Shown here in pieces: positions 27,153 through 40,038 of a DNA stretch of 64,000 nt (position 1 is its first letter; each line of letters opens with the position of its first letter). The stretch is from Unio delphinus. Its lineage: Eukaryota; Mollusca; Bivalvia; Unionida; Unionidae. Where the stretch lies: NCBI GenBank assembly GCA_029339505.1, contig JAQISU010000097.1, forward strand, positions 5,671,001 to 5,735,000, read 5' to 3'. Under the pieces are notes generated by a model, which was not told the DNA's origin, made no database searches, and saw only the letters and a list, made by a program, of their open reading frames with translations. The position numbers were made by a program, and so were the translations under genes.

Positions 27153-27980
27153 GTGCCGTTTCATACTTCAAGCCAAATTTTCATGAGTAAAATGTTTAAC
27201 TATCTGAATAATGATGACTCATCAAATTATATTAAAATGGATTAGTAAAACTGTGACTGTTGACTCAAGAACGCACATGATAGCTGAATAGTCTTCAAAA
27301 GTTATTGTCGATTAAGAAAAGACTTTAAAATCGTCAGTAATAATTATTTTTGTTTACAACAGCTAATGATAAAATAGCAAAAGTCACACGTTGAAACTAA
27401 AGCACACTTCCGATTCATTAAGTACTGTCTGTAATTATCAAAAACAAGCAATGAAAATATTAAGGTACTCAAAGGTACATAGAGCGTTCTTATTAAACAC
27501 GAATAAAATTGTTAAGAGGTTGTACATGTGTATGCAAATTATAACTAACTAATAACTTCTAATTTAAAGTCTTACCTTCTTAAGATGACATTACATGGAC
27601 AGAGGCTATTTCTTTGTTCCACGGATAAATTTTCTAAATGCATGCATACAGAAAACTTCTCATGTTCTCAAAGCAGAGACAACAAACTTGTCAGGTAATC
27701 CGTTAGTACCTGGTTTCGTTATCCCTATATTTCAAGATCAAGCTATTGCCTTTTGTGTCAATTAAACAGATGATTCTGGTGACGCAAATCTTTCATTCAG
27801 ATACACACTAGCGCATGCGCGCGCGTTTGTTAAACCTGCTGACTGAAGACGTCCAATTAACTTTCGTTCATACTTGTTAGCATGTACAAAATTAAGTTCA
27901 GAATCCAACAAAGATGATGAGACCTTTTTTTTTTTTTTACTTTTTACTTTTTTATGTTTATTTAATCCGCGGTTAACAGG

Positions 27981-28055
<75 letters not shown>

Positions 28056-28495
28056 TATATCTGGTAGTTCAATCAGGTACGAAGTGTGGGACATGTGACT
28101 ACAAACAAGATACTTGATACTGTACCGCGTGATTTGCCAAATAACTGATTAACATAGTGTAATAATGATCAAGTTATTGGTATAATTCACGGAAACAACC
28201 GGGCGTTCCTTCCAAACTTTGTCCCCATCTTATCAACTGTTTTGAAAATACACATTTACTACCTGGTTACAGAAGAACATAACTGAGTAAACCAAATAAT
28301 GAAATGTCACATGGAGTGTTTTGCAATTTAGTTGAATTTTACTCTCGTTAAGAAAACAGCTGTATGTTAAGTCAAAATCCATGATCTTGTACACACATGA
28401 AAAATAACTATTGATCAATATGAATTTGGGAATTTGACGCAAAGAATAACAATGTCCGTCTGTAACTTATTAAAGATCCTGACGATACCACCACA

Positions 28496-28562
<67 letters not shown>

Positions 28563-28974
28563 TTCTATTTTTTTTTTAAATATGTGTTCATTGTGCAGTG
28601 CCTTCAAATATTTGTCAGAAGGAACAAGGTAATTGCTTTTTATTTATTATATTTTACTTATTTATCAAATCGCAAGAGATATTTTTACCGGTATCCAACG
28701 TGCTCTCGTGGGTGTGTATGTGTGTCACAGAGAGAAACTGATTTTGAGTATTTTTACCGCATTTCGTAAATTAAGTTTTAAATATAAAATATATTTTAAA
28801 GACTTCTATTGAAAGAGCAGGTTTTGCATAATAAGGTTGTTTTGTTTTTTTTAAAAACTCAATATATATTATTCTAATCGCATTAAAATTTGACGATCCT
28901 AGGACAAGGGGCAAGAACAGACGGAAGAGCAAATTGTAGATGCATATCTAAATTTTTCTTTTCATCGTCAATAA
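27153..28974. other. Non-coding with (GA)n and (CT)n tracts
   Basis: No gene seen. (GA)n at 27,986-28,053 and (CT)n at 28,498-28,559 give artefactual open frames. Confidence 0.6.
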
Positions 28975-29143
28975 TAGTGATGGGAATCGGTTAGAAGTTC
29001 ATAATCGATCATCGGTTGCACACAACTTACTGATAATCGATTATAATCGGTTGCTAACTTTCTACAAGTAAGTTTTAATTTTTGTTGTTACAGAGTTATA
29101 TCTTTGTTCAAAAGTTTAAAATGTAAAAAAAATGTATAGAAGT

Positions 29144-29261
<118 letters not shown>

Positions 29262-29581
29262 TTTAACCTCAAAAGCAACTTTCTTTGGCTTATCAGTTTT
29301 ATGCAGCTGAAAGACTTAACAATCCCCCAGAACACTTTTATTCATATGTGATTTTTCAATTGTTTAAAGTATAGAAAGAAATGTTTTTCTTGCTTGTCAT
29401 TAGTTACTAATACTACAATCAAAGCAGTTTAAACAAAACAAAAGAACACCAATTACAAAAACTTTCAAACTAACTGAACTATTTATCAGCAAAATCATGT
29501 AATGTTTGAGCAATGCTGAACACAAAAATCATTTTTCAGAATACTGTTTCTCCTTGTGCTTGTTACACTGACACTACCAAA

Positions 29582-31104
29582 TTACCAATAGTTAATGTTT
29601 TTGTTTAAGAATATTATCAGGTCCACATTGTCACAACTTAAACGAGCCCGTTTCTTGCTGGCAAGATGTCCAGCCAGACTAAATACCCTCTCACTGGATA
29701 CTGATGATGCCGGAATACTTAGGTACTTCCGAGCTAGTAAGCTAAGATGGGGGTAGAACTGGCAGTTTTGTTTCCACCACTGTAACATTGTGAGATTGGT
29801 ATCATATGGAGCAGCAACTAGATATCTAGAAACCTCCTGGTGGATGACATCTGTTATTGGCTGTTGACTTTCACCAAGGCAAACAACATCTTGCAACCAA
29901 TCATCCATGTCAACATTGACCTTTGCTTTCTTGTTTGGCGGACTAAGTGTAACCACAGTTTTAGTGTTGTCATCTCTGACATTTAGTAGTGATGGTGCAA
30001 TTGGTAGAGGTGGCAATGAGTCTGAAGGTTGTTCATCACTAGTCCCTGGCTCCACTTGGACATTCACTTTAACATCAGCCATATCAAGAGCAACCTTCAA
30101 AAGCAGAGCATGTCCATCTGCTCGCTCACTGTCAGATAGAAACTCCAGATCCTTCATAGTATGATTCAATAAACAGCCCAACAGAGCTAGATCTTTGTCC
30201 TGTGTACTATTGTCAAGTTCTTGTCTCATTACATCTTTAAGTTTAGCGATTGAAGGTAGATCATCAGCATTTGTTTCTATACATTTGGTAAGTTTAAGAA
30301 GTATTGGGATAACTTTATGAAGGGTTGGTGATTTGTCTCCGCAAACACTGTCTGTTGCATTCAGGAACGGTGAGAGAACTTCCACAAGTTTTTCAACCAA
30401 TGCTTGTTCGTCAAATGTATAGACATAATTTTTCAATGTTGCGGCTGCTGACTTGCTTATGTTTGGGTCACTGATAACAGCCATAATAGCAGGTGTTTGC
30501 TCAAGCAGTCGTTCAAGCATGTCATGAGTGCTATTCCATCTAGTTGGAACATCCATCTTGAGCTTGTGTCCTCTAGCACCTATGTCAAGTAGTAACTGCT
30601 GCTTTCTCATTAACAAATCATTTATGCTCGTGCTTTGATGGAAAAAAAGTCACCAGTTTGCGCCCCTTCGCAATGATTCGTGACAGTTCTGGTATAGCTA
30701 AAGCTTTTTTCACAATAAGGTTGAATCTGTGACCATAACAACCAAATCGAGTCCATTGAAGTAAATCAAAAGCCGTGATCTCATTGGCTGCATTATCAGT
30801 TACTCCAGTTGGTGTTGGAAGATTCCATCGCCTCTGAGTGGCCAACAGGCTTTCTTTTATATTTTCCCCAGTGTGACTGCCTTCAACTTTTCGTGTTTCT
30901 AAGACAACACTTTTCAATTCCCAATCTTTGGAAATAAAATGTGCAGTCACTGTACTATAACTTTCTGTATTTAATGAAGTCCATGCATCGTGAGTAACAG
31001 CTATATCAAGAACATCATGTAGTTCCTCTTTTACTTTTTTCTCAGCCTGGTCTTTCTTCTCAGCTAGTTTGGAGGACACTAATTTACGACCTGGAATTTC
31101 ATAC
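29582..31104 (-). pseudogene. hAT transposase exon 3, one frameshift
   Basis: Acceptor TTTTCAG precedes 31,104 and the phase fits exon 2. The exon encodes the catalytic body of a ZBED-like hAT transposase: AVTHDAWTS (first acidic residue), GVTDNAANE (second), CYGHRFNLIVKKAL, then PTRWNSTHDMLERLLEQ and the C-terminal dimerisation block YLSIPASSVSSERVFSLAG. The frame changes once, at a T7 run (minus strand; A7 at 30,641-30,647), so the protein is split between FFPSKHEHK and the next segment. Otherwise no lesion is visible, and the stop is at 29,582. The element is therefore young but probably not self-mobile. Confidence 0.8.
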
Positions 31105-31384
31105 CTGAAAATGTAAAGTTTGAAACATTTAGTCATGGTAGTCAAACAAGACATGTATTTGGAATATTTACTGTGTCTAAATATAGTGAAAACAATGAAT
31201 TTATTTAATGTTTATTTAGACAGGACAGCATTATATTTCATTAAATACTGCTTAATTTAGGTATGAAAATTCAAAATTCAACAGTGTTGACATCTAGAAT
31301 TAAATGGATTCACACTTTTTTTCTTTTCTCACTGTCAGTTTAAATAAATATTACTAATTTTTAATGTTATCATTTAAAACTTAC

Positions 31385-31649
31385 CTTGGATTAAGAAGCA
31401 TCACAAAGTTTCTAAAATATGTATGGTCAACAAGGCTTAGCGGAAGAACTTTGCCAACAATAAGTTTCAAGAGTGCATCATCAATTTCTTTCTGCTTTGT
31501 AGCTGACATCCTTTCTGTTGGCTTCTTAAATTGTTCATCAATCTTAGTCTGTTTGGGTGGCTGGGGGGAAACATCAGCACCTCTTGCTGTCGCTGATCCC
31601 ATTTCCTTATGGTCATGATCAAGATGAAAGGCCAAATTTGTAGTATTGC
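31385..31649 (-). CDS. hAT transposase exon 2
   Basis: Acceptor CATTCCAG precedes 31,649; the exon begins in phase with exon 1 and encodes NTTNLAFHLDHDHKE, which completes the BED finger with its His residues. A hydrophilic linker and the conserved start of the transposase body (KLIVGKVLPLSLVDHTYFRNF) follow. Donor AAG|GTAAGT is at 31,384. Confidence 0.8.
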
Positions 31650-32475
31650 CTGGAATGTATTTGAAATAAATGTTTTTATATTGAGAAGAAAATAGAGCAA
31701 ACAACAAATTCTTTATGCACAAGTATCTTAAATTAATGGAATGAAATTATTTAAAGAAAATCAGGATTAAAATTAATATTAAATTTGTATATATATTTTA
31801 AAATTAATCTGCAACATTTTAAAAAGTTATTTTATGTTTTTAAATAGTCACATGTCTCAGGGAATATCTGTAACAAACCTCAGAGATCACTTTTCCCTCA
31901 TTATCATATATGCCTAAATAGCAGGATAATCTTGTGATTATTTATGTATTTCAATCATAATCATGACATGGAGCTTTATTATGAAAAGAAATTTGAAGTA
32001 TTTTAACAACAACACATGCTATATTAGAGGAAAGCACAAAGTACACAAATGATTTAATGAAAATAAAATTCTTGATTTAAAATATTTGATACTGGAATGC
32101 CATGAAACGTTTTTCCGTGTGCGTGCGTGCAACTCATTTATTTTATACGAGGTTGTTCTGTCTCCTAATAATTGCATTCGTCGTTGACGACATTATTTGT
32201 TTCCAAATTATCCAAAAAAATCTAACTATGGTGTATGTTTATATATTTGGAAGTTATGAAGGGAATAAATAATTTAGCTTTACTGTTGTGGATCGGAAGG
32301 CTAATATGGTTCCACAGTCCTAAAATGTAACGCGTATCACATGATAATTTCGTTTTCGTGTAGCACCACAAAAAAATTAGAATATTGTTCATTTTTTGCA
32401 CTATGTATTGGAGAATGTGTTTGCCAAAAATAAATGTATCCCCGCGATGATTTCAATGAGAATAGCTGGACCTAC

Positions 32476-32647
32476 CTTTGTTTGCATATTCCTTTCTGCA
32501 GAGTTTGCATATGACCTTCGTTGTATCTAAATTCTCCTTTGTCGGTGGACCCTCCTGTATTTTGTAAAATCCAAAATATGTCCATACACGAGAACGAGCT
32601 TTTCCTCCAGGATATGGATATATTATTTTGCGATCGTTTTCATCCAT
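32476..32647 (-). CDS. hAT transposase exon 1 (BED finger, first half)
   Basis: Starts MDENDRKIIYPYPGG and encodes SRVWTYFGFYK and the first Cys pair of a BED zinc finger (VICKLCRKEYANK). The donor G|GTAGGT follows at 32,475. The split codon joins in phase with exon 2, which supplies the finger's histidines. Confidence 0.8.
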
Positions 32648-32860
32648 GGCACGTGTATGATATTTAGCGGGGTTTTAAGATTTTGTTCGGAATCCTCGGT
32701 TTTCTTCCCAACAAACAAAGGGATTGAACTAGTCTGTGCCAAGCGCTTCACAGTTGTCTCCCTTACCATGCAATCGATTATGGCGTTTCACAATCGATTG
32801 GCGAATTGGTTCACTCAACCAACTGATTATCGATTATAATCGATAATCGGAACAACACTA

Positions 32861-34043
32861 GTCAATAAGGATTTAAACTGGGGATCTCAGTAATTTTAAA
32901 GTTATAACTAATGGACTAGGTCATATAGATGAACCCGCGGGCTAATTGAATGGGTAACTGTTTTTAATTTTCATTTTAATCTATTATACATATAGAACAA
33001 AGTGTTGACGAGCTGGTCTTGTGTCTGTGAAGTTATTTTAAATATACGCATCATCCAAATTCCTCGTACACCAGCCCTACCCATCGGGGGCATTATTAAC
33101 CCGTTGTGAATATAGCCAGGCCTCCAAAATTATATCGCAAGGTTTATTGTCGCTGTACATGTTATTGAGTTTGCTACGGCTGTATGGCAACAAACTAAAT
33201 AACAATGAAAACGCCAAAAACCAACTTAAAACTTAATAAACAATGAGTTATCAAGTGTTTAAACAAAATGTAAGAGGACAGTAAATCCAAACTATTCTTT
33301 ATAAAGGTATACGAAAGTCCTAACTAAATTAAACTTTCCTCATTAATTTAAAAACCTGAAATGCACTGGTCCTCCAAAATACTGTCAAGATGGCGTTGTC
33401 CCGAATGTTTTCAAATTATAACAGTTATGTAATAGTATTATTGTCCAAATAATGAGCACTTTCTATTTCTACTGAATAGTACAAATGTTTTTTTTTATTT
33501 CTTCTCTCGAAATAGTATCTAAGCACAACATAAAACACGTCTGAAGACTTACGTAAGGAACGCGAGAAACGTGAACGACTCCAAAATCGGAGTGAATCTG
33601 ATTTCTCAGTTCTCTTTTTATATACACTGTCTATTGTGTGTTTTGCGATAGACTCCACGTGATAGAAATACACTACTCATTTTTTCACGTCTAACGCACA
33701 ACCAATGGGAAGATACTGAATCCTTCAAGAGTCGTCGAAACCCAATTAGTCAACGAGAAATGATGTTAAAGGCGCCGTTTAAGTCTTGTTATTAGGTAGA
33801 TTATTAATAATTTTCACCACATACGTAAGCGTTTATTTATAGATCCAATGCAATACTGTCGCTAAGGCAAAATTTACTAAATATATTCTGTACCGTTTAC
33901 AGCCAATGATAAAGTTCAGATAAAATCATGTAATGTACCAGGAGTTACAAAAGGTATAGATGTACACAACAAGTCATATGCGTAGAATTACACGACGTTA
34001 AAAATATGAGCACGGACGGGCAGGATTGCATATTCTCTTTTTC

Positions 34044-34091
<48 letters not shown>

Positions 34092-35511
34092 GTTTTCCAT
34101 CGTGGAACACCGGTTCAAAATAACCCTATCCTTCCTGCCATGTGACCTTAGTCGTAGACTATTTAATACATTAACCCCTGGAGGTTTTTGCTGTTTTCGC
34201 ATGAAATGCGAGTAGGAAAGACATTTTGGGGACTGTTTCTTAATACATCCTAATACAGTGTACATCGACTTACAAGCAATATTCCATTAAACAAATGGCT
34301 AGTTGTGCTAACAAAAATGTTTTTCATTGGTTAGCTTGCTGGTGCATGAGCAGAAGGTGAAAAGTTGGAATTTGCTTAATGGACCCATAATTTTTTGTAT
34401 GGAGAAGACTCTTTATTCAAAAGGTGCACCTTATCCTACTTTTTGCACAGGTAAAGTCGTCGTTAGGGGTTAATGTGTTAATTAACCGTCTACTGCGGAG
34501 AATTGGCAAAAAAAAAACAGCTTTTAAATCAGTATTGATACTTATTGACGAATTATTGATCTGAATTCGCCTGTTTATTGATGTATAATTATGTTGCTTA
34601 CAAATCTGTTCGGAACAGCTTACAGTTTAGACACCGGTATTTGATAACAGCGGTATGTAGCCACGAAATTAAACATAACCAAAGGATAATGGGTTGTGCT
34701 ATTCCACGTGGCTTAATTCCAAGTCGTCAAACATCCAGTAAATGACCCATCAACCAACGGTTGTTCAAGAGACGCAAGAAATACCAGTAAGCGTCTGAAA
34801 TATACACAGCTGTGTTGCGGATAGGACTGTCTCTATTTTATATCCAGGAAAACTGTAACCTGTGCATGCAGTTGTTTTCTTTACCAACGTCTTTCGGGGA
34901 GGAGTTTGAACTTGGTTATGTAAGATTGCAGAAACGGAAGTCCAAGTTTGACAGCTCAGAAAAAGCTTAACTGATGCAGGAAGTAAATCATAGTTGTTTT
35001 TCAATATAGGAACAAGTCTAAATATAGCAATGATTTCACAACTTTCCATTAATGGGGTGGGGGTCAGACGTCATGGGGGGTCAGACTTCATGGAAATTTT
35101 CAAATAACAGAGAATAACATTGACTAATCCTTTAAAGACGTTTGACTTTGATGCTTTGTTTTTGTTTCGATTACATGATTTAAATATTAATGCATACCAA
35201 ATCATAGATATTTAAATAAAAATTAATTAACAAATGCTTCTAGCAATGAGAATCTGATCATAAGGGATACACTAGATTGAAAAAGAATAGAACAGAAGGT
35301 TTGCTGAGGAATTTCAAGTCATAAAATAGCATTCAGTTTCACAACTGGCTCGAAACCTCTCAATCAAAACTAGAAAATCATTTTAAAATTTCTTTTATAT
35401 ATGAAAACTACTATTAAGTTTCAAAATATCAGAAGATCAACGGTGACATTTCCTCTGCAACTGGTGTAGACAGACTCTCGAGATCGGACTCAATATTGAA
35501 CGTTTGTTATC

Positions 35512-35559
<48 letters not shown>

Positions 35560-35724
35560 TTATTTTGTGGAAAGGCAAATATGGTAGGACTTCCACTTTG
35601 ATTTTGTTCACTTTATTTCGAACTTGGGAAAAAAATCACCTGATGTCTACGAAATGTTGCATCTAGCCGTTACAGTCAAAGAGCAAATAATGAAAACATA
35701 ATGGATTAAAACTTCGTTAATCTG
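32861..35724. other. Non-coding host stretch
   Basis: No gene seen. It contains (TG)n at 34,047-34,086, a short TTAA-flanked element (34,171-34,473) and (AAT)n at 35,513-35,560. Confidence 0.55.
34171..34473. mobile_element. Possible piggyBac-type MITE
   Basis: A 295-bp stretch lies between two TTAA sites (34,171 and 34,470) and has inverted ends, CCCCTGGAGG on the left and AGGGG on the right (CCCCTAACG on the other strand). TTAA duplication with CCC ends is the piggyBac pattern. The inverted match is short, only 5-6 bp beyond TTAA, so chance is possible. No coding capacity. Confidence 0.4.
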
Positions 35725-38109
35725 TTAATGTTTCTTCTTGTGTGGTGTAGGCAACCCACATACTAAAATTGGTTTCTGACTATGAGTTCTCTTCATTTTC
35801 TTCTTTTTGTCCCTGTTCCAGTTATCGTTCAATCTGCCTCGTACAGCATACTTATTATCTATGTCATCTTCGTCTTTTGCCTTTCTCATAATAACCTCCA
35901 TAGGAATTTGCTCAAAATGACGCGTGTCCTCGACCAGTTCGATAGACTTTCTTTCCCTTGCTTTGTCTACTTTTCGTTCTGTGCTCTTATCTCGGCTTCT
36001 CTCTATATCCTCCTTAATAAAAACTGAGGCATCGTCTTTCAGATTTTCAAATTCATGAAACGGCTCTTCATCAAAATCAACATTCGATTTATCTTCTTTT
36101 CGTAAATGCCTGTTCGGAATACCTCTGCGTTTTTTCTTTTCTTTGTGAAGAGTCATTTTTTCTCTTGAACCTCGCTTTGACATTTCTGCTTCTACTCGTC
36201 CATCAATACGATAGTGTGAGGCAAGTTCGAAAGCTCCGTCATTCTGGTACAGTGGAGCATTCCGTCGACGCCAAGGTTCCGAATGCTTTGAATTCTCATC
36301 AGGAGAATTTTTCCATTTTCCCGGACTCTGACTCAGTCCATTTGCATCATCCCTGTCACCCAGTTTTCCCGCGCGTTCTTCAGTCAACTTTTCAGTTTCT
36401 ACCGACATGTTTAGGTCTTCATAGTATTCGTAATCCGGTAATACAGGTAATACAGGTAGGTCCCTGGCTGGAGATTTGGCTTTTCCCTTGAAGTTACATT
36501 CGACCTCATTATCAGAGTCGTCGCTGCTGTTAGAAATGTAATCTTTATTCTTACGCACTCTTTCTTGCGCGTCTAATCGGCTGGTATTCAAAAATGAATC
36601 TTCGTCCTTACTGCTATCCAAGTCAAAGGGATGAGCAGTCTGCTTACTTGTAATCATCTCAGTCGTTCTTTTACGCTGTGCAAGGATGGCGGCCATCGAC
36701 TCGTTTGTGAGCTTCTCCATGTGCTGCAACTGTTTCTCTCTTTCTTCCTCTCGTTCAAGTTCACAGATCTTTTTTTGCAAAAGTTGCAGCTTAACACTTG
36801 AAGGATGATTATAAGGAGGTGTTTTGGGAGTTTTATTCTCACATTTATCACTCCGGTTTTCTTTCTTAGGAGTCAATGGTGTACTTGAGGCGTCAAATTT
36901 TTGTCCATCAGCTTTCTTTTCTCTCTCATTGACAGCTCCAGACAACTTCAATTTCTCAGTATCTTCTTCGCAACACGTTCTTGGTGTGCCTTTATTACAT
37001 TGTTTGCTACCTTTCAAACCCTTTGTTTGGCTGGTATTATTATCCAAGTTGTTTGCGTTTACATCGTTTCCATTGGTTTCTCTATCAACTAACGTCCCCT
37101 TCCGTGCATTTGGGTCACTCTCTGTTGATGAAGTCTGCTTCTTGTACGAACTGTTGAGATCGGAATTGGCTGATTTCATGTTTTGCGTACTTTCTGTCGG
37201 ACCAGACTGAGTGTTTTGTGTAATTTGTTTCGTACCTGATTTATCTTTCGCAGTAGTGTTTTCCATAGTTGTGGTCTTATTAGACTGCTGGGTTGGTGAA
37301 ATGTCTTTCGGCGTTTGTAAATTTGTATCATTTGCAGGCATGCAGAGTGGTGCCGTGTTTTTTTCTGAGTCACTCGTTATTTTTTTCTCTGCAGTTTTCC
37401 TGTTCTTCTCTGGGGTTTTCATTTGTAACGTTTCGCTGTGCATGTTTACCAAATTGTTTAAAACTGTTAGTTGGGTTCTTTTTATCGAACTTTGATTATC
37501 AGAAACATTCAGACGCCCATTTATCGGATTGTTCTTACTGGATTTGGAATCCTGGGTTGATTTGGGACACTCAGCTTCTTTTTTCTCCTCATTTTGAAGT
37601 TCCCTTATAGTGCATTTGTCTGATGTCAGTTGATCCTTTGGTTGTGGACTTTCCCGAACGCATGGATATTCCATGTCATATTCAGAGCTGACACAAATTT
37701 CAGTATCGCTATTTGGGAACGACACCTTTACACAAGCATCCGCATAGTCTTGCAGGAGTCTGTTCAAAATTTCGAGCATCTGTGCAAAGGACAATTTTCC
37801 CACACCGGGACAAATCCTAATAAACGATTGTTCGTCCCTGATAATGAGTTCAGGCTCTGCAAATGACTCTTCGAACCGAAAGTTGTCCAGATTTGCTCTA
37901 GTGGAGCCATGGATATTGCTGAATACACAATGGTCGTGGGCCCTCCTTGATTCGCAGTCATCTTCCCCGGAAGACAAAGACTGGTAACCTTCCTCGATGG
38001 CGTCAGGTGTGTGGTATGCAAGTGCCAAAATGGGGTTAGAAATATTCCCATTTTCCTGCTCTTTTTGGATCTGTGAATCCAAGCCAAACCTATGATACAA
38101 GAGCCTCGC
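35725..38109 (-). CDS. Terminal exon of a gene for a long disordered protein
   Basis: A 2.4-kb open exon of 794 codons with acceptor TTTCTCTCTAG just before 38,109. Its first codons (ARLLYHRFGLDS) have no ATG, so it continues from an upstream exon. The protein is highly charged and Ser/Thr/Lys/Glu-rich; an ordered part near residues 80-140 (ELIIRDEQSFIRICPG, LSFAQMLEILNRLLQDYADAC) is followed by long low-complexity sequence, a short coiled coil (KICELEREEEREKQLQHMEKL) and a basic C-terminus (KKKMKRTHSQ). I do not recognise the family. A nuclear or cytoskeletal scaffold is conceivable. Stop at 35,725-35,727. Confidence 0.65.
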   Translation of the reverse strand, partial: ARLLYHRFGLDSQIQKEQENGNISNPILALAYHTPDAIEEGYQSLSSGEDDCESRRAHDHCVFSNIHGSTRANLDNFRFEESFAEPELIIRDEQSFIRICPGVGKLSFAQMLEILNRLLQDYADACVKVSFPNSDTEICVSSEYDMEYPCVRESPQPKDQLTSDKCTIRELQNEEKKEAECPKSTQDSKSSKNNPINGRLNVSDNQSSIKRTQLTVLNNLVNMHSETLQMKTPEKNRKTAEKKITSDSEKNTAPLCMPANDTNLQTPKDISPTQQSNKTTTMENTTAKDKSGTKQITQNTQSGPTESTQNMKSANSDLNSSYKKQTSSTESDPNARKGTLVDRETNGNDVNANNLDNNTSQTKGLKGSKQCNKGTPRTCCEEDTEKLKLSGAVNEREKKADGQKFDASSTPLTPKKENRSDKCENKTPKTPPYNHPSSVKLQLLQKKICELEREEEREKQLQHMEKLTNESMAAILAQRKRTTEMITSKQTAHPFDLDSSKDEDSFLNTSRLDAQERVRKNKDYISNSSDDSDNEVECNFKGKAKSPARDLPVLPVLPDYEYYEDLNMSVETEKLTEERAGKLGDRDDANGLSQSPGKWKNSPDENSKHSEPWRRRNAPLYQNDGAFELASHYRIDGRVEAEMSKRGSREKMTLHKEKKKRRGIPNRHLRKEDKSNVDFDEEPFHEFENLKDDASVFIKEDIERSRDKSTERKVDKARERKSIELVEDTRHFEQIPMEVIMRKAKDEDDIDNKYAVRGRLNDNWNRDKKKKMKRTHSQKPILVCGLPTPHKKKH

Positions 38110-38639
38110 CTAGAGAGAAATAAAAAGACTGCTAAATCAGAAACTGTGTGACACCGTTTGTCAGGTTACCAACGTGTCTTCAAATTTTAGTTCGACCTTA
38201 GACATTTTGACAAATTTTCAGTCATGTTTAAATAATATTCGTATTAAAAGAAGAACATTCTCAGCTTGAGCGTGCACTAAATCTTAATATGAAATATTCA
38301 GCATTGAAACTGCGATCTCCACAAAAAAAAGATTAAATATTTAAATTCATTTAGTTCACAGACGTTGTTAAATATTGGGCTATTCTAGAACAATGTAGCA
38401 ACTATGATGCAATGCAATACAACATTATTGTTTCTTTTATTATTTAATTGTTTATTGTGTTAGTTTGAGTGTATAGTCAAGTTGAAAACGAACTTGATTA
38501 GCTGAATATACCATGAAGATCCTAATTAATGAATCATGTGTTAATTAAATTTGATTGGTCTATTTGATGACAGGCTTAAATTCGATCCAATAAGATCACA
38601 ATATTTTAGACATGCTTTAAGACAAGACTTTTTTCTCTT

Positions 38640-39235
38640 GAATGTGCATTGATGATCATATTGCATGGACATTAATGATGGTTCTATTGCATGGACATTG
38701 ATGATGGTCCGATTGCATGGACATTGATGATGTTCCTATTGCATGGACATTGATGATGATCCTATTCCATGGACATTGATGATGGTTCGATTGCATGTAC
38801 ATTGATGATGGTCCGATTGCATGGACATTGATGATGGTCCTATAGGAAGGACATTGAAGGCTGAACTACTGCAAGGACGTTTATGATGGTTCTATTACAA
38901 TAGTCCCATTGCAAGGACATTGATAATGGTCCTACTACAAGGACATTGATGATGATCTTATTGCATGGAAATTTCTTACAGTCCTACTGCAAGGACATTG
39001 AAGAGGGTCCTATTGCAAAGACATTGATGATGATCCTACAGCAAAACATTGACAATAGTCATATTGCAAGGACATTGATGATGGTCCTATTGCAGTGACA
39101 TTGGTAATGGTCCTACTACAAGGACACTGATGATTGACATATTGCAAAGACATTGACAATGGTCCCATTGCAAGGCCAATGATGATCGTCCTATTGCAAG
39201 GACATTAAAGAAGGTCCCATTGCAAGATCTGCTAC
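38640..39235. repeat. Minisatellite, about 28-30-bp unit
   Basis: About twenty imperfect copies of a unit such as TTGCATGGACATTGATGATG plus GTCCTA, decaying toward the right where CAAGGACATTGA variants dominate. It lies in the intron of the disordered-protein gene. Confidence 0.9.
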
Positions 39236-39981
39236 ATCAGTGATATCTAACGAACATTTTGATAGCATCGAGATAAGGGCTAGCGTCATAAAATGTTTTT
39301 ACAAATGCACCTTTTCAGCAATATTAAAAATTATATTATTAATGAAATATGAAAAAAAATAATAATATATAAATATATTTGCATTGTATTCTTTATTCGG
39401 TCACGTACTCCAAATATGGCCTTGATGCCACATTATGAATCTTACTCTGAGAAAGAATAAAATAGGTTAAAACGTTGTTAACTACAACTTCACTGATTTC
39501 TGAATCAGGGGCAGGAACTAGGTCGGTATTAAATACAATGTCTCAATAAACGTGTTAACGTAAAAAATGAAAAACAGTCAGAACTGAACTTTATTCCAGT
39601 AAATAAAGTTAAATTACAATAGCATGTAATGGAATATAAAAAAAAATTTAAAACTAACAAACAGACAATTAAATTAAATCAAATATACATAACAATTCTC
39701 TAAGTTATGCTGTGATTTTATGTCAGATTAATTTGTCTTTAAATATATTTTTAAAAAAATTATATTCTTCGATTCTTCACTTCAAATATAACTGCCAAAT
39801 TAAAGCTGACGTCATTTAGTATATATATGTACTTTGGACTTGCCTTTGTCCAAAGTAACATTCATGCTGTATCTGAACAGTAACATTTATTTTGGGGAAC
39901 AAAATAATATAATACTTACTTAATATTTTCTTGAGTGTGGGTTAAATATTAGGATCATTATCTTTAGAGGTAAACATATTT

Positions 39982-40038
<57 letters not shown>

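Noticed and set aside
36165..37866. Several plus-strand frames opposite the disordered-protein exon
   Set aside because: Hydrophobic shadows of a Lys/Glu-rich coding exon on the other strand.
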